Source of the DNA: Phytophthora colocasiae
Lineage: Eukaryota > Oomycota > Peronosporomycetes > Peronosporales > Peronosporaceae
Direction of reading: 5' to 3'
NCBI GenBank assembly: GCA_018806915.1
Contig: JAGKQI010000043.1
Coordinates: forward strand, 310,001-374,000
Length of the DNA: 64,000 bases
Positions 55,477 to 64,000 of the stretch are shown here, in pieces (position 1 is the first letter of the stretch; every line of letters begins with the position of its first letter). The notes under the pieces are model-generated. The model was given only the letters and a program-made list of their open reading frames with translations. It was not told the DNA's origin and made no database searches. The position numbers and the translations under genes are program-made.

Positions 55477-55766
55477 TCCACTGAAGCCATAGCGCGGAAA
55501 ACCTCAAGTGCTTCGAGGCCAGCAGGTCAAGACCGCAGAGCAACGTAGTAGTACTACGGTAGTACACTTGCACATGGACCATCACGTCTGTGGTGTACCT
55601 ATTTCGATTCGAAATCGACCGCGTCGGCTCTTCTGAAAGCACACGTCCGATGCTTACCTACATGTCACTCCCTTCTTTGGGTACCTGGTGATGAAGCTGC
55701 TGCACCCAAAGATTAACCAAAGGTCTCAGGTCACTGGGTACGTGTCATTCCTGAATCCGCCAAGCC

Positions 55767-57673
55767 ATGTCGGGGAGCTCCGATAACTCCATCCTCCTGG
55801 ATGGCTCGACCTCCGACCTCGCCCGACAGTTTTACTACCGAGCCAAAGCCAACGAATCCGTTTCAGTAACACTCAATGCTGTACCTGATGCCGTTCAAAG
55901 ACGTCTTGATGATATGGATCTCGATTGGGATAAGCTCCCTGGTGTCGCGCAACTGGCGCTGCTTTGGGACTCGGGATTCGCCATCAACTCCAACTCGGAC
56001 GCCGTTCAGATGTGGACTTTAGGAAACAATTCCATGGCCTCTTTAGCTCTCACACTGGACGAGTACGAAGAAGCTGGCTGCGAACCCAAGAACTGCACTC
56101 AACCGGACGATACTGTAGCGTTCGACAGCTACCTTTGCAATGGGAGGCAGATGAACGAGGCCGCCAAGTGCGTCGTGCAGGAGTTCAACGACAAGAACAA
56201 CGTCGCCATGTGGGGAGTTGGTGGTAGAACGAAGTCGGCTCCGACCATCCGGATGGCCCGACATGCGTGGACAGACGGTTTCAGCGGCACCAAGTACGTC
56301 GTTATGGCGCTGCACACCGTGACGCCAAACTACGAACCAGGCTGGAATGTGTGTTCTTCCAACACTATGAATGACGGATACGGGTCGTTGAAGTTCCCAT
56401 GTAGAACGGCGTCGAACCTTACAGCGATCAACGAGCAGGAGATGAAGAACGTCACGGGTAGTGCCTGGGTGACGGAGTGGCTGGTAGCGGACTACAAGGA
56501 CACAGCAGCGGTAGAGTCAGGGTTTGACAAACTACTTCTGATCCCCATCATATTAGGAGCGATCGTAGTCGCTGCCTTGATCTGGGTGGGGTTCTACTGC
56601 AGGAAGAAGAGACGACAGAGAGCCAAGGAGTTCGAGACGGCCACAACGGAGGAAACGCCGTATGTTGCTCCCCCAGCTAAAAGTTTCGACACCACAGCTC
56701 GACCTACCGTGGCTGTCAGTGAAGATATGTCGTCGACATACACTGGAGCCGATCAAACGATTCGACTCCCAGGGAGATACGAGGAAGAATTTGTGTCTAC
56801 AGGGTCGAACACAACTCTGAAAGTGCTTCTGGGCAGTGAATCCCTTGCTGGAAAGCGTATTCCACTTGAACATTTAACTTTCGAGAAAGCGATGTCCAAA
56901 GGAGCATCAGGAGAAGTCTGGATATGCGAATACGCAGGTCAAAAAGTAGCAGCCAAACGTCTACACTGCAAACCAAAGAGAACAAGGCTGAAGATGTACA
57001 TGAGTTCGCATTGGAGATCGAACTTAATGCTCATCTACAACATCCCAACATTGGAGGGTTTATCGGTGTCGCCTGGAGCAGTCTCAACAATTTAACAATG
57101 GTGATCGAGTACTTCCCCCTTGGAGATCTCCAGCGATACTTGAAGAAAAACTCCGATCTCCTGTCGTGGGCCAGGGATAAAATCTACATGGCACTGGGTG
57201 TCGCTCGAGCACTCGAGTATCTTCACGGGTATTCCCCTCCGATCATCCATCGAGATCTCAAGTCCAGGAATATTTTACTTACGCGTCAACTGGAAGCCAA
57301 AGTGATCGATTTCGGGGTAAGTCGTGGTCGTCTGGACAACACAATGACTGCAGGTGTCGGTACTCCATACTGGACTGCTCCAGAGATCTTGGAAGGGAAA
57401 AGGTACTCGGAACAAGCAGACATTTACTCTTTTGGAGTGGTGTTGTCTGAACTGGACACGTGTAAAATACCTTTCCACGACTGTGTGAGTGCCAATGGAA
57501 AGAAAGCCAAGCCGTTCCATATCCTCCAAGGAGTTATGACAGGTACTCTCCGTCCTAGTTTCTCTCAAGACTGTCCGCCTCGGATTCGTCGCATTGGCGT
57601 GGCGTGTTGTCAACAGGATCCAGCACGTCGACCGACAGCATCGCAACTTATTCAGTTGTTGCAAGGTGAGTAA
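55767..57673 (+). pseudogene. TKL receptor-like kinase K7 with a single frameshift
   Basis: From the ATG at 55767 (MSGSSDNSILLDGSTSDLAR) the ectodomain, membrane helix (LLLIPIILGAIVVAALIWVG) and kinase start (SKGASGEVWICEYAGQKVAA) are open. Near 56965, CGTCTACACTGC replaces the CGTCTACTGC expected for KRLLQ, so two extra bases shift the frame. The rest continues in the second frame (QTKENKAEDVHEFALEIELN, IHRDLKSRN, DFGVSR, YWTAPEILEG, RPTASQLIQLLQG) to 57673. No other lesion is visible, so a sequencing error is possible. It is the only member of the receptor type on the plus strand. Its ectodomain is divergent (DGSTSDLARQFYYRAKANES). No signal peptide is seen at this start. Confidence 0.8.
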
Positions 57674-57748
57674 GTAAGTTAAAAACTTTCTTGCATTACT
57701 TTCAGTAGACTATCCTATTATTTTTCATAAGCGCTTTATGGCTGCGCT

Positions 57749-60316
57749 TCAGCCTTCCAGCATTCGCACAAGCTCCGAAGCCGACGGTCTCAACTTCGGA
57801 TCGTGTTGGAAACACGCGAGTGCTGCTCTGCGGATCCGTTGGGGACATTCAGGTGTTAAACTCGGTCTCAAAGTACCATCCACGACGTCTTTCAAGATGT
57901 GGAATGGCTTCATCTTCTCTCCATTTGCCCCCAACATGTTGTGGTACGGAGCTTCGCACGTGTCCAGCTCCGTCAACAGCACTCCGAATGAATAAATATC
58001 TGCCTTCTCTGTGTACTCAGTGCTTTCGAGTACTTCCGGTGCAGTCCAGAAGGGGGTTCCGACCCCAGCCGACATATCGTTGGGTATCCACAGTCGACTC
58101 GTTCCAAAGTCGATCAACTTCGGTTGCAGTCGCTTGGTAAGTAAAATATTCCGCGCTTTCACGTCGCGGTGAATGACCTCCCGAGTGTGCAAGTAATCAA
58201 TAGCTCTTGCGATTCCAATGGCCATGTCGATCTTGTCCCTCGCCCACGTCATCAGGTCTCCATTTCGCTTCAGATATTTCTGCAAGTCACCTCGAGGGAG
58301 GTATTCTTCCACCATAGCCAAGTTCTCCAAGCTGCTCCATGTTACACCAATGAACCGGACGATATTCGGGTGATTGAGACTCGCAGTCAGTTGGATCTCG
58401 TTCGTGAAATTCTCCGTCTCTAGGAACGTGTGCTTCCTCGTCTGTAGCAACCGTTTGACGGCAACCTTTTTCCCAGCGTATCGACACGCCCAGACCTCAC
58501 CGAAAGCACCTCGAGATAAAAGTCTACCGAGTTCAATACGCTCCCATGCAATCCGTTTCCCCATCAGGTTGGAGTCCGTCGTTAGTGTGTACTGGACGTT
58601 ATCTGCAGCCGAATAGCGACAGAAGGTTTCACGTAGCGCAGGGATGGATTCACGATCGGCTTGGATCGAGTCACGGATCGACGGCATCAGCTCTAGATCC
58701 GGCGACATTGACGATGACTCTCGAAGTGTCGGTAAGTGATCATGAGCGGCAGGAACTTCCGATTTGCTTCGATTTACTCCTGGGAAAGCGGATTCACGTG
58801 TTGAAGACGAGTTTCTAGTAGTAGCTGGACGAGTTCGAGCTGATGATTTCCGTGAGGAACTGGACGCTCGAGCGGAAGACGGACGAGCAGAAGTTGAGCC
58901 TTGACGACCTTCAGCATTAGAAACTTGAACTGGGTGACCTTCACGAACTGTTACGGGCTGACGAGGTGACTGCATTCGACGAGAAGGTGTGACGCTGCGT
59001 GTTCCTGGCGTTGAGCTGTACGTAACTGGCAGCGTTCCTCTCCGGGATCCGTCTACGTTCGTCTGAACTGCTGGCACAGTTCCTCGAGATGCTCTTGTTG
59101 CTGGTGCAGTGTTTCTCCTCGGACGAGGAAGCACTTCCTCAATAATAGGAGAAGGTTCTTCAACTGGACTCTCATCAGCTCCTGGAAGAGTTAATGTACG
59201 ACTAAATTCTCCAATTGTTTCTTGCTCTGTTCGACGAAGACTCGTCCTGTTGTCTCTTTGACGAGGAGCAGCAAGTGGTCCAGTAGGTTTCGACTTCTGA
59301 CTGGAGCGACACTCGCTATCTGCTGGAGAATCTCTCTGCCAGTAGACAGACCGTAGTCGTCGGCGTTTCTTACAGACTGCGAAGAAGATCACCACGGAGG
59401 CGATGATCGCTGCGAGGATGATCGGACCCAACAACCACAGATTAAATCCGATGCCGTCGTCTGCCGAGCTGTTCACTACAGTGTCCGCTTGTGGCTGGTA
59501 CTGCTTAATCCACGTCGTAACCCACGGAGTGTGCACTGGTGCTGACATGACTGCGACGATATCTGCTGACGTGTTGCTCATCGTGTAGCAAGGAACTACC
59601 AGCGACCCGTAGCCGCCTTTGTTGCACGTTCCATACGCTGGTTCCGCGTCTACCGTCATGGTATGCACTGCTGACAACAAGTACGAGGCGTTCGTAGACG
59701 CATCCAACCAGCCGTGCAACACACCTCGAATCTGTGGGATCATCTCGAGATCTCCGCCGTCCGACCACATGGCTAAGTGTGAGCTCGTATCCGAGTCGAA
59801 GCTGTCCATTAAACACTTGGCTGCACTCAGCATCTGCGTTCCAGTGCAGAATTGGTTAGCATTGTAGGTCGAATCGTCCGGTTGGCTGCAACTTAAGGCG
59901 GTACATCCAGTCGTGTCGAACTCCACTTTAGACACTGCCAGATTGGCCATCGACCGACCCCCGAGCGTCCAGATCTGCACTGCGTCGTTCTCGGGCGAAA
60001 TGACATATCCAGAGTCCCAAAGTAGCGCTCGCTGTAGCAAACCTGGTAAGTTATCGAACGAAACATTCAGTGGCTTGAGTCGATCTGTGACTGCAGTTGG
60101 AATCGTATTGGGCGTGAAACTTGGGATACTTTGGCCTGCAGCGTGGCGAAGATAGAGTTGACGAGCGATGTCGGAAGTAGAACCGTCAAAGACGAATGAG
60201 TCATTCGTCGGTAACTCGGAACCTGCTTGAGCCTCGGACGTGAAGCTCAACATGGCATCAGAAGCGACTGCAGTGACCGAGACGAGAGCGATCAACGCCG
60301 AAAGTCGATGACGCAT
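57749..60316 (-). CDS. TKL receptor-like kinase K8 with long Ser/Arg-rich juxtamembrane region
   Basis: I start at 60316 (855 aa), where MRHRLSALIALVSVTAVASDA is a signal peptide. The 65 open codons before it show no leader. The ectodomain (about 35-285) has FDGSTSDIARQLYLRHAAGQ, LPGLLQRALLWDSGYVISP, CTALSCSQPDD and SAAKCLMDSFDSDTSSH. The helix LWLLGPIILAAIIASVVIFF sits near 305-327. About 250 residues of low-complexity Ser/Arg/Pro/Thr follow (SSARASSSSRKSSARTRPAT, repeated RDS/RES phrases), a likely phosphorylation platform absent from its sisters. The kinase (about 585-855) keeps GAFGEVWACRYA, VAVKRLL, IHRDVKARN, DFGTSRLW, FWTAPEVLES and DIYSFGVLLTELDT. Tail-to-tail with K7. Confidence 0.9.
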   Translation of the reverse strand: MRHRLSALIALVSVTAVASDAMLSFTSEAQAGSELPTNDSFVFDGSTSDIARQLYLRHAAGQSIPSFTPNTIPTAVTDRLKPLNVSFDNLPGLLQRALLWDSGYVISPENDAVQIWTLGGRSMANLAVSKVEFDTTGCTALSCSQPDDSTYNANQFCTGTQMLSAAKCLMDSFDSDTSSHLAMWSDGGDLEMIPQIRGVLHGWLDASTNASYLLSAVHTMTVDAEPAYGTCNKGGYGSLVVPCYTMSNTSADIVAVMSAPVHTPWVTTWIKQYQPQADTVVNSSADDGIGFNLWLLGPIILAAIIASVVIFFAVCKKRRRLRSVYWQRDSPADSECRSSQKSKPTGPLAAPRQRDNRTSLRRTEQETIGEFSRTLTLPGADESPVEEPSPIIEEVLPRPRRNTAPATRASRGTVPAVQTNVDGSRRGTLPVTYSSTPGTRSVTPSRRMQSPRQPVTVREGHPVQVSNAEGRQGSTSARPSSARASSSSRKSSARTRPATTRNSSSTRESAFPGVNRSKSEVPAAHDHLPTLRESSSMSPDLELMPSIRDSIQADRESIPALRETFCRYSAADNVQYTLTTDSNLMGKRIAWERIELGRLLSRGAFGEVWACRYAGKKVAVKRLLQTRKHTFLETENFTNEIQLTASLNHPNIVRFIGVTWSSLENLAMVEEYLPRGDLQKYLKRNGDLMTWARDKIDMAIGIARAIDYLHTREVIHRDVKARNILLTKRLQPKLIDFGTSRLWIPNDMSAGVGTPFWTAPEVLESTEYTEKADIYSFGVLLTELDTCEAPYHNMLGANGEKMKPFHILKDVVDGTLRPSLTPECPQRIRRAALACFQHDPKLRPSASELVRMLEG

Positions 60317-60907
60317 CCACGTCTGTGCCAATGCCAAAGTGATCCAGCTTTGTCCGGTTGGATATGTCGCTGCGACTTGGACACTCGACGAACTTCCTGG
60401 ACACCGGCAGAGTATTTGGAACTGATCGAGTAACCTGCTGCTCCTGCCTATTCCCGACGAGACGTTAACCCACACAGAAGGGGACGTCCGCAAACAACAA
60501 GACCGAGGCATCTATCATGTCCGTCGTGTCCACAGCCTTGATGAATTTGACTGGAAAACGTATACCCTTCTATCATGATGGTTATCCACGTGCATCGAAA
60601 GGTCTGGAACTTTACAACGTCAACATGAATACATGTATGATGTCTAGAAGACCTCTAAAATTCAGTTGCTCGTGAAAGAGACGACACTTTCAACGAAGTC
60701 AGTTGGATTTGCCTAACGGGGCAAGAGACCGAGAGTGATTTGCCCAAAGTTCTGGTAAACTTTGGCCTTTTGCATCTCTCAGTATGAACGTTAGCATGAA
60801 TTGATTCTTTCAACTCCTGAATCGATCGCGAAAGATGTTGATCGCATACATCCGCTCTTTGCGGAAGCTTAATAGCAAGAGTCATAAAGACTACGGACGA
60901 GAATGGA
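60317..60907. other. Upstream region of K8
   Basis: It contains the 5' flank of K8 and runs to the next weak ORF. No repeat or convincing gene seen. Confidence 0.5.
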
Positions 60908-61411
60908 CTACATATCTTGGATCGAATTGATACTTCTTGATGCAGGTGCGACTTCGAGATACGGAGACATCTTCAGGATCGGGCAGCAAATGGCACCATC
61001 TTGCCTGGTCTGGCATGTCCATTGCTTCAAGCCTTCCACTGAGCGGATTCGAGTCGAAAGTACGCGTTCCGGCCGATCCATTTCCTGAGCCTGTCCAAAT
61101 GCCGTAGTCAACTGCCTGCTGGACGAGTCTCTACGCATGAGGCTGTCAAAGAATTCGAGAGCGAATAGCAACTCATCGAACGAGTCCGGACACCGCTCGA
61201 CAGGTAATTTACGCTGGTACTGTAGGATAGTTGAACATTTACTACTGGTACGCAAAATTTTGCCAAAGCTTGTTGCAAGTTGATGTCTCAATCTTTCGCG
61301 CATATTTGCCATCAACACGTGTCGACTTACTGCCTTGTTGGCAACAGCTTGTAGCGTTAGTACCTGGCTTCGCATTGTTAGCCACAGAGTGAGAAATGAC
61401 TCGAAGAGCAT
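60908..61411 (-). CDS. Hypothetical ORF resembling a kinase N-terminal helical region
   Basis: The 167-codon frame contains LQAVANKAVSRHVLMANMRE then RLRHQLATSFGKI, and later CPDSFDELLFALEFFDSLMR. Similar 'SRHVLM..MRERLRHL' phrases stand at the front of some oomycete TKL kinases, so this may be an exon or remnant of such a gene whose kinase part is lost. Neither a clean start nor splice sites could be set. Treat it as doubtful. Confidence 0.25.
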   Translation of the reverse strand: MLFESFLTLWLTMRSQVLTLQAVANKAVSRHVLMANMRERLRHQLATSFGKILRTSSKCSTILQYQRKLPVERCPDSFDELLFALEFFDSLMRRDSSSRQLTTAFGQAQEMDRPERVLSTRIRSVEGLKQWTCQTRQDGAICCPILKMSPYLEVAPASRSINSIQDM

Positions 61412-61972
61412 GGGGCTTTGGGGAACTCGCGTCCACTTGAGCTCGTGGCCCGTAAACGGACACTAGCGCCATAGTCGTGGCCACTTTAGCGATACAAAAT
61501 TGCGTCATGCTGCTGCTGATCATCAGTCAATCGACGACAAGTTCGTTATGCGCCCGCCACATGAACACTCGATGCTCCACCAGTGTTCAGTACATCGATA
61601 AGCTGTCGACCACCACAGCTTGAAGTGTGGTCGTTGGTCGTGTCATGAAGCTTTGGAGTGGCGTGGAGGTCTTTCGGAACGCAATTCACATGGAGGCCAT
61701 TCAATACTGGGTGGAGGGGCTCACAGCGGCTGGCTGATAGTCTCATTACGTTCCATTAGAGACATTCGCAGAGGGTCCAACCGTGGCATCACGAGAAGTT
61801 CAGACTGAAACTCAATTCCAGTTCGTGGTCACCTCTTCTCGTCTTGAGATCAGTGAGCTGTGCTGAAGGGAGAAAACCGACGTGACAACAGGACAGTCGA
61901 CGCCGCTGAGCCACTCACCCAATCAACGCGACGTCTTGAGACGCAGAGGAGCTCTGAGTTCAACAAGCAACA
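61412..61972. other. Spacer upstream of K9
   Basis: No gene with family features. Overlapping short frames on both strands look random. The promoter of K9 should lie near its right end. Confidence 0.4.
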
Positions 61973-62959
61973 ATGGGGGCTTGTTGGGTCTGCTGCAGAC
62001 GAGCGAGCGGACATGTGAAGCTGTCAATGACAGCCACTAGTGGTCGAGACGACAGCTACCAGCCTTATCAAGGGGAAGAGCTGGGACGAACCAGTGACCA
62101 ACCGTCTACTTCAAAGGATAACTCGGACATGACTATGAAGCTTTTACGTGGAAGCAAAAACCTGCGTGGCAAGCGCATTCCGTATGAAAAGTTGACTTTG
62201 GAAGGACCTTCATTATCAGAGGAAGTCTCAGTCTGCGAGTACAATGGACAGAAAGTTGCAGCCAGAAAACTCCCTCAGTCTGAGCAGGACGCAGAGAAAA
62301 TTCAAGCTTTTGCAGAGGAAATTGAGCTCAATGCGAGTCTTGTGCACCCAAACATCATACAGTTTATCGGTGTAGCTTGGAGGGATCTGAGTGACTTGAC
62401 TTTAGTGCGCGAGTTCTCGCCCAGAGGCAATGTACTAAGGTATATACAAGCGAATATGGAGCTGTCGTGGACGGAGGAGAAGACGCGCATTGCTCTTGGT
62501 ATTGCTCAAGCACTGGAGTACTTACACGGATGCCGGCCACCCGTTATCCACGGGGATATCAAGGCAAACAATGTCTTACTGACGGAAGATCTGGAGCCAA
62601 AGTTGATCGAAATTGGCAGTCGTGGAACGACAATAGGAGATGCAATGTCGTTCTGGACAGCACCGGAAGTTCTGGAAGGTAAACAACTCACGCACCAAGC
62701 AGACATTTATTCATTTGGAGTTCTTCTAACGGAGCTCGACACGGGTAAAGCCCCGTACTCGGACACAATGACGAAGACTGGAATCAAACTCCAGCCGTCT
62801 CAAGTCCTACAATTAGTGAAAACGGGTAAATTACGCCCACATTTATCCAAGAACTGTCCACATCGCATCCAGCGACTTGGAGCCGCTTGCTTAGCTCACA
62901 ATCCAGCGAATCGACCCAGCGCTCGGCAGTTAGTGCGACAACTTGAGGGAGCCTGGTAA
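61973..62959 (+). CDS. TKL pseudokinase K9 with predicted lipid anchor, no ectodomain or membrane helix
   Basis: A single open frame of 328 aa begins MGACWVCCRRASGHVK: Gly2 is suited to N-myristoylation, and Cys4, Cys7 and Cys8 to palmitoylation. After a 45-residue polar linker the kinase fold of the cluster follows (LRGKRIPYEKLTLEG onward). The catalytic motifs are lost: the glycine loop is GPSLSEEVSVCEY instead of GASGEVWVCEY, the ATP lysine position reads VAARKL (Arg98), HRD is HGD (193-195), and DFG is EIG (213-215). Structural motifs remain (EEIELNASLVHPNIIQFIGV, FWTAPEVLEG, DIYSFGVLLTELDTG, RPSARQLVRQLEG). The frame has no stops, so loss of catalysis without loss of the ORF points to a kept non-catalytic role, such as a scaffold or decoy for the receptor kinases next door. 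That role is inference. Confidence 0.8.
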   Translation: MGACWVCCRRASGHVKLSMTATSGRDDSYQPYQGEELGRTSDQPSTSKDNSDMTMKLLRGSKNLRGKRIPYEKLTLEGPSLSEEVSVCEYNGQKVAARKLPQSEQDAEKIQAFAEEIELNASLVHPNIIQFIGVAWRDLSDLTLVREFSPRGNVLRYIQANMELSWTEEKTRIALGIAQALEYLHGCRPPVIHGDIKANNVLLTEDLEPKLIEIGSRGTTIGDAMSFWTAPEVLEGKQLTHQADIYSFGVLLTELDTGKAPYSDTMTKTGIKLQPSQVLQLVKTGKLRPHLSKNCPHRIQRLGAACLAHNPANRPSARQLVRQLEGAW

Positions 62960-64000
62960 AGTTTACCGTAAACGATCATCGAGAGAGACTAACCGGTAAG
63001 GTGGATTTCTAGGTGATATATATTTGAAGCGACCAACGATATGCTCGTACGTAGCCATTTGAACCGTTACAGAGATCCTAACAAAAAGCAAGCTCCACGC
63101 CACCTGTGTCGGTGGTCAATTTTAGGAGTTGTGGCCTGCTATTTAGAATCTATTTCAGTGTAAAGCCGAGAGGTTAAATCGGCAACCCAAGACTATACAA
63201 AAATCAAGTATTGCATTACGAAATGATTGTAGCAGTAGTCGGCGCCTACTTTGTAAGATGCAACGCAAGAAAAAGCCCCGCAAGCCCCGCCTAACTGATA
63301 GAGCGGGGAAGGATTTAAGGCCTGCATGAAGTGAGCTTTAGCGCTCGAGACACCGCGCTGCTGACAGTGCGCAGCCGAGACACGGTCGCCCGCACTGTTG
63401 CTCCAGCTTCAACCACGATCCCCAAGCGCCCAGGCAACCTACCTTGACGGACCGTGTGTCGCGACGTCTGGTGAGCCAAGCGTCCAAGGTCAAGCTGGCG
63501 GAGGCTCTGTCATGGTTTAGTCGGCTTTTAGCAAGATTGGGAAGTCTCAGTTGGTTGTAGTGAAGGGGAGGCAAAACTCGGACGACTACATTTAAATCTC
63601 ATGGGGGACCAAATAAATTTATTTTTTTGGTCCCCCATGAGATTTCGACATCCGGAGTGGAGACCGAACTGTCGTTGTTGTTCTCCGTGTCATTATCATC
63701 CTTTGGGTCAGATGAATTTAACGACTGGGCACTGGGTCAGAGTTTCTCATCCCCTTCGCGCCCCCAAATTATGGCACGGACTACATCTACCAGCATGACA
63801 ACGCAAGCATCCATGGAATTAAGGATTCGTTGGAATCTGCCTTAAAACGCCGGGTTGAGAGACGACTAAGCTCCAAAACAGTGAAAAGATGACCACACGC
63901 CTGCTGCTCCACCACTCAATTGTTCCGTTACAGAAATCCTAACAAAAAGCTAGCTAGCTTCTGTCGCTTCCACGCTGTAACCCGTGGTGTTCAAGATGTA
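62960..64000. other. Terminal region without a supported gene
   Basis: It contains a long hairpin at 63594-63645 and a 27-bp direct repeat (63064-63090 and 63925-63951, CCGTTACAGA(G/A)ATCCTAAC+AAAAAGC). The open frames at 63338-63574 (minus) and 63627-63845 (plus) are short and have no convincing start or domain. Confidence 0.45.
63594..63645. repeat. 20-bp perfect hairpin
   Basis: The arms AAATCTCATGGGGGACCAAA (63594-63613) and its exact reverse complement (63626-63645) surround a 12-nt A/T loop. It may be a tiny fold-back element or the core of a MITE. Confidence 0.85.

Noticed and set aside
57661..57710. Donor-like AAG/GTGAGTAAG at the K7 stop and a TTTCAG acceptor
   Set aside because: Splicing there would extend K7 into the antisense of K8 with no conserved residues; the kinase fold is complete without it.
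63338..63574. Minus-strand ORF with LDAWLTRRRD recalling a PH-domain start
   Set aside because: Only a few residues fit; there is no second half of the domain and no splice sites that would supply it.

Overview
The window looks like a nuclear segment from an oomycete, most likely a Phytophthora-type plant pathogen (Peronosporales). Support for this: genes are dense, with rare short introns (59-92 nt, GT..AG). There is a decayed gene of the bZIP-like/START-like 'M96' type. TKL transmembrane kinases occur in a tandem array. A Crinkler/RHS-type P-loop relic is present, and so is a wide mix of DNA transposons next to a Copia element. No species can be fixed from the sequence alone.

Layout. (1) 1-13.8 kb is a gene-rich core: the RS-rich end of a splicing-type protein, a secreted copper-only SOD-like protein, a dead M96-type gene, a CXC/LIN54-like regulator that ends in an F-box, an EDR2-like PH-START-DUF1336 protein, and a head-to-head pair for ER N-glycosylation (OST3/6 subunit and alpha-glucosidase I). 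(2) 13.8-31.6 kb is repeat-rich. It holds two MITE-like elements, a 204-bp tandem array, a nuclear copy of mitochondrial cox2, a Harbinger-like element, a 3.95-kb tandem duplication that carries a MULE transposase relic and a 401-aa ORF of unknown function, and a 4.48-kb Copia element with identical LTRs and a 5-bp target duplication set inside a decayed P-loop gene. (3) 31.7-39.2 kb holds a four-helix membrane protein, a BTB (KCTD-type) protein, two tandem histidine acid phosphatases (one broken by a hAT element) and a PPR-like mitochondrial protein. (4) 39.2-63.0 kb is a cluster of nine related TKL kinase genes.

The kinase cluster is the most striking part. I number the genes K1 to K9 from left to right. 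K2, K5 and K8 look intact. K1, K3 and K6 are each split inside the coding region by a transposon flanked by 8-bp target duplications. K4 has two small deletions and K7 has one frameshift. K9 is an intact ORF that lost its ectodomain, membrane helix and catalytic residues, and gained an MGACxxCC lipidation-type N-terminus, so it reads as a membrane-tethered pseudokinase. The element in K1 carries a fragment of an ABCB-type transporter, so it looks like a gene-capturing transposon. At four sites (HAP1, K1, K3, K6), host codons resume in exactly the same frame across the duplicated 8-mer.

The kinases share an ectodomain that I do not recognise. It is about 250 residues long and contains an FDGTNSDIARQLY signature and paired cysteines. 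It is followed by one membrane helix and a TKL kinase domain, which suggests a surface sensor family. Expression, copy integrity and species assignment cannot be judged here. Several 1-2 nt frameshifts could be sequencing errors.
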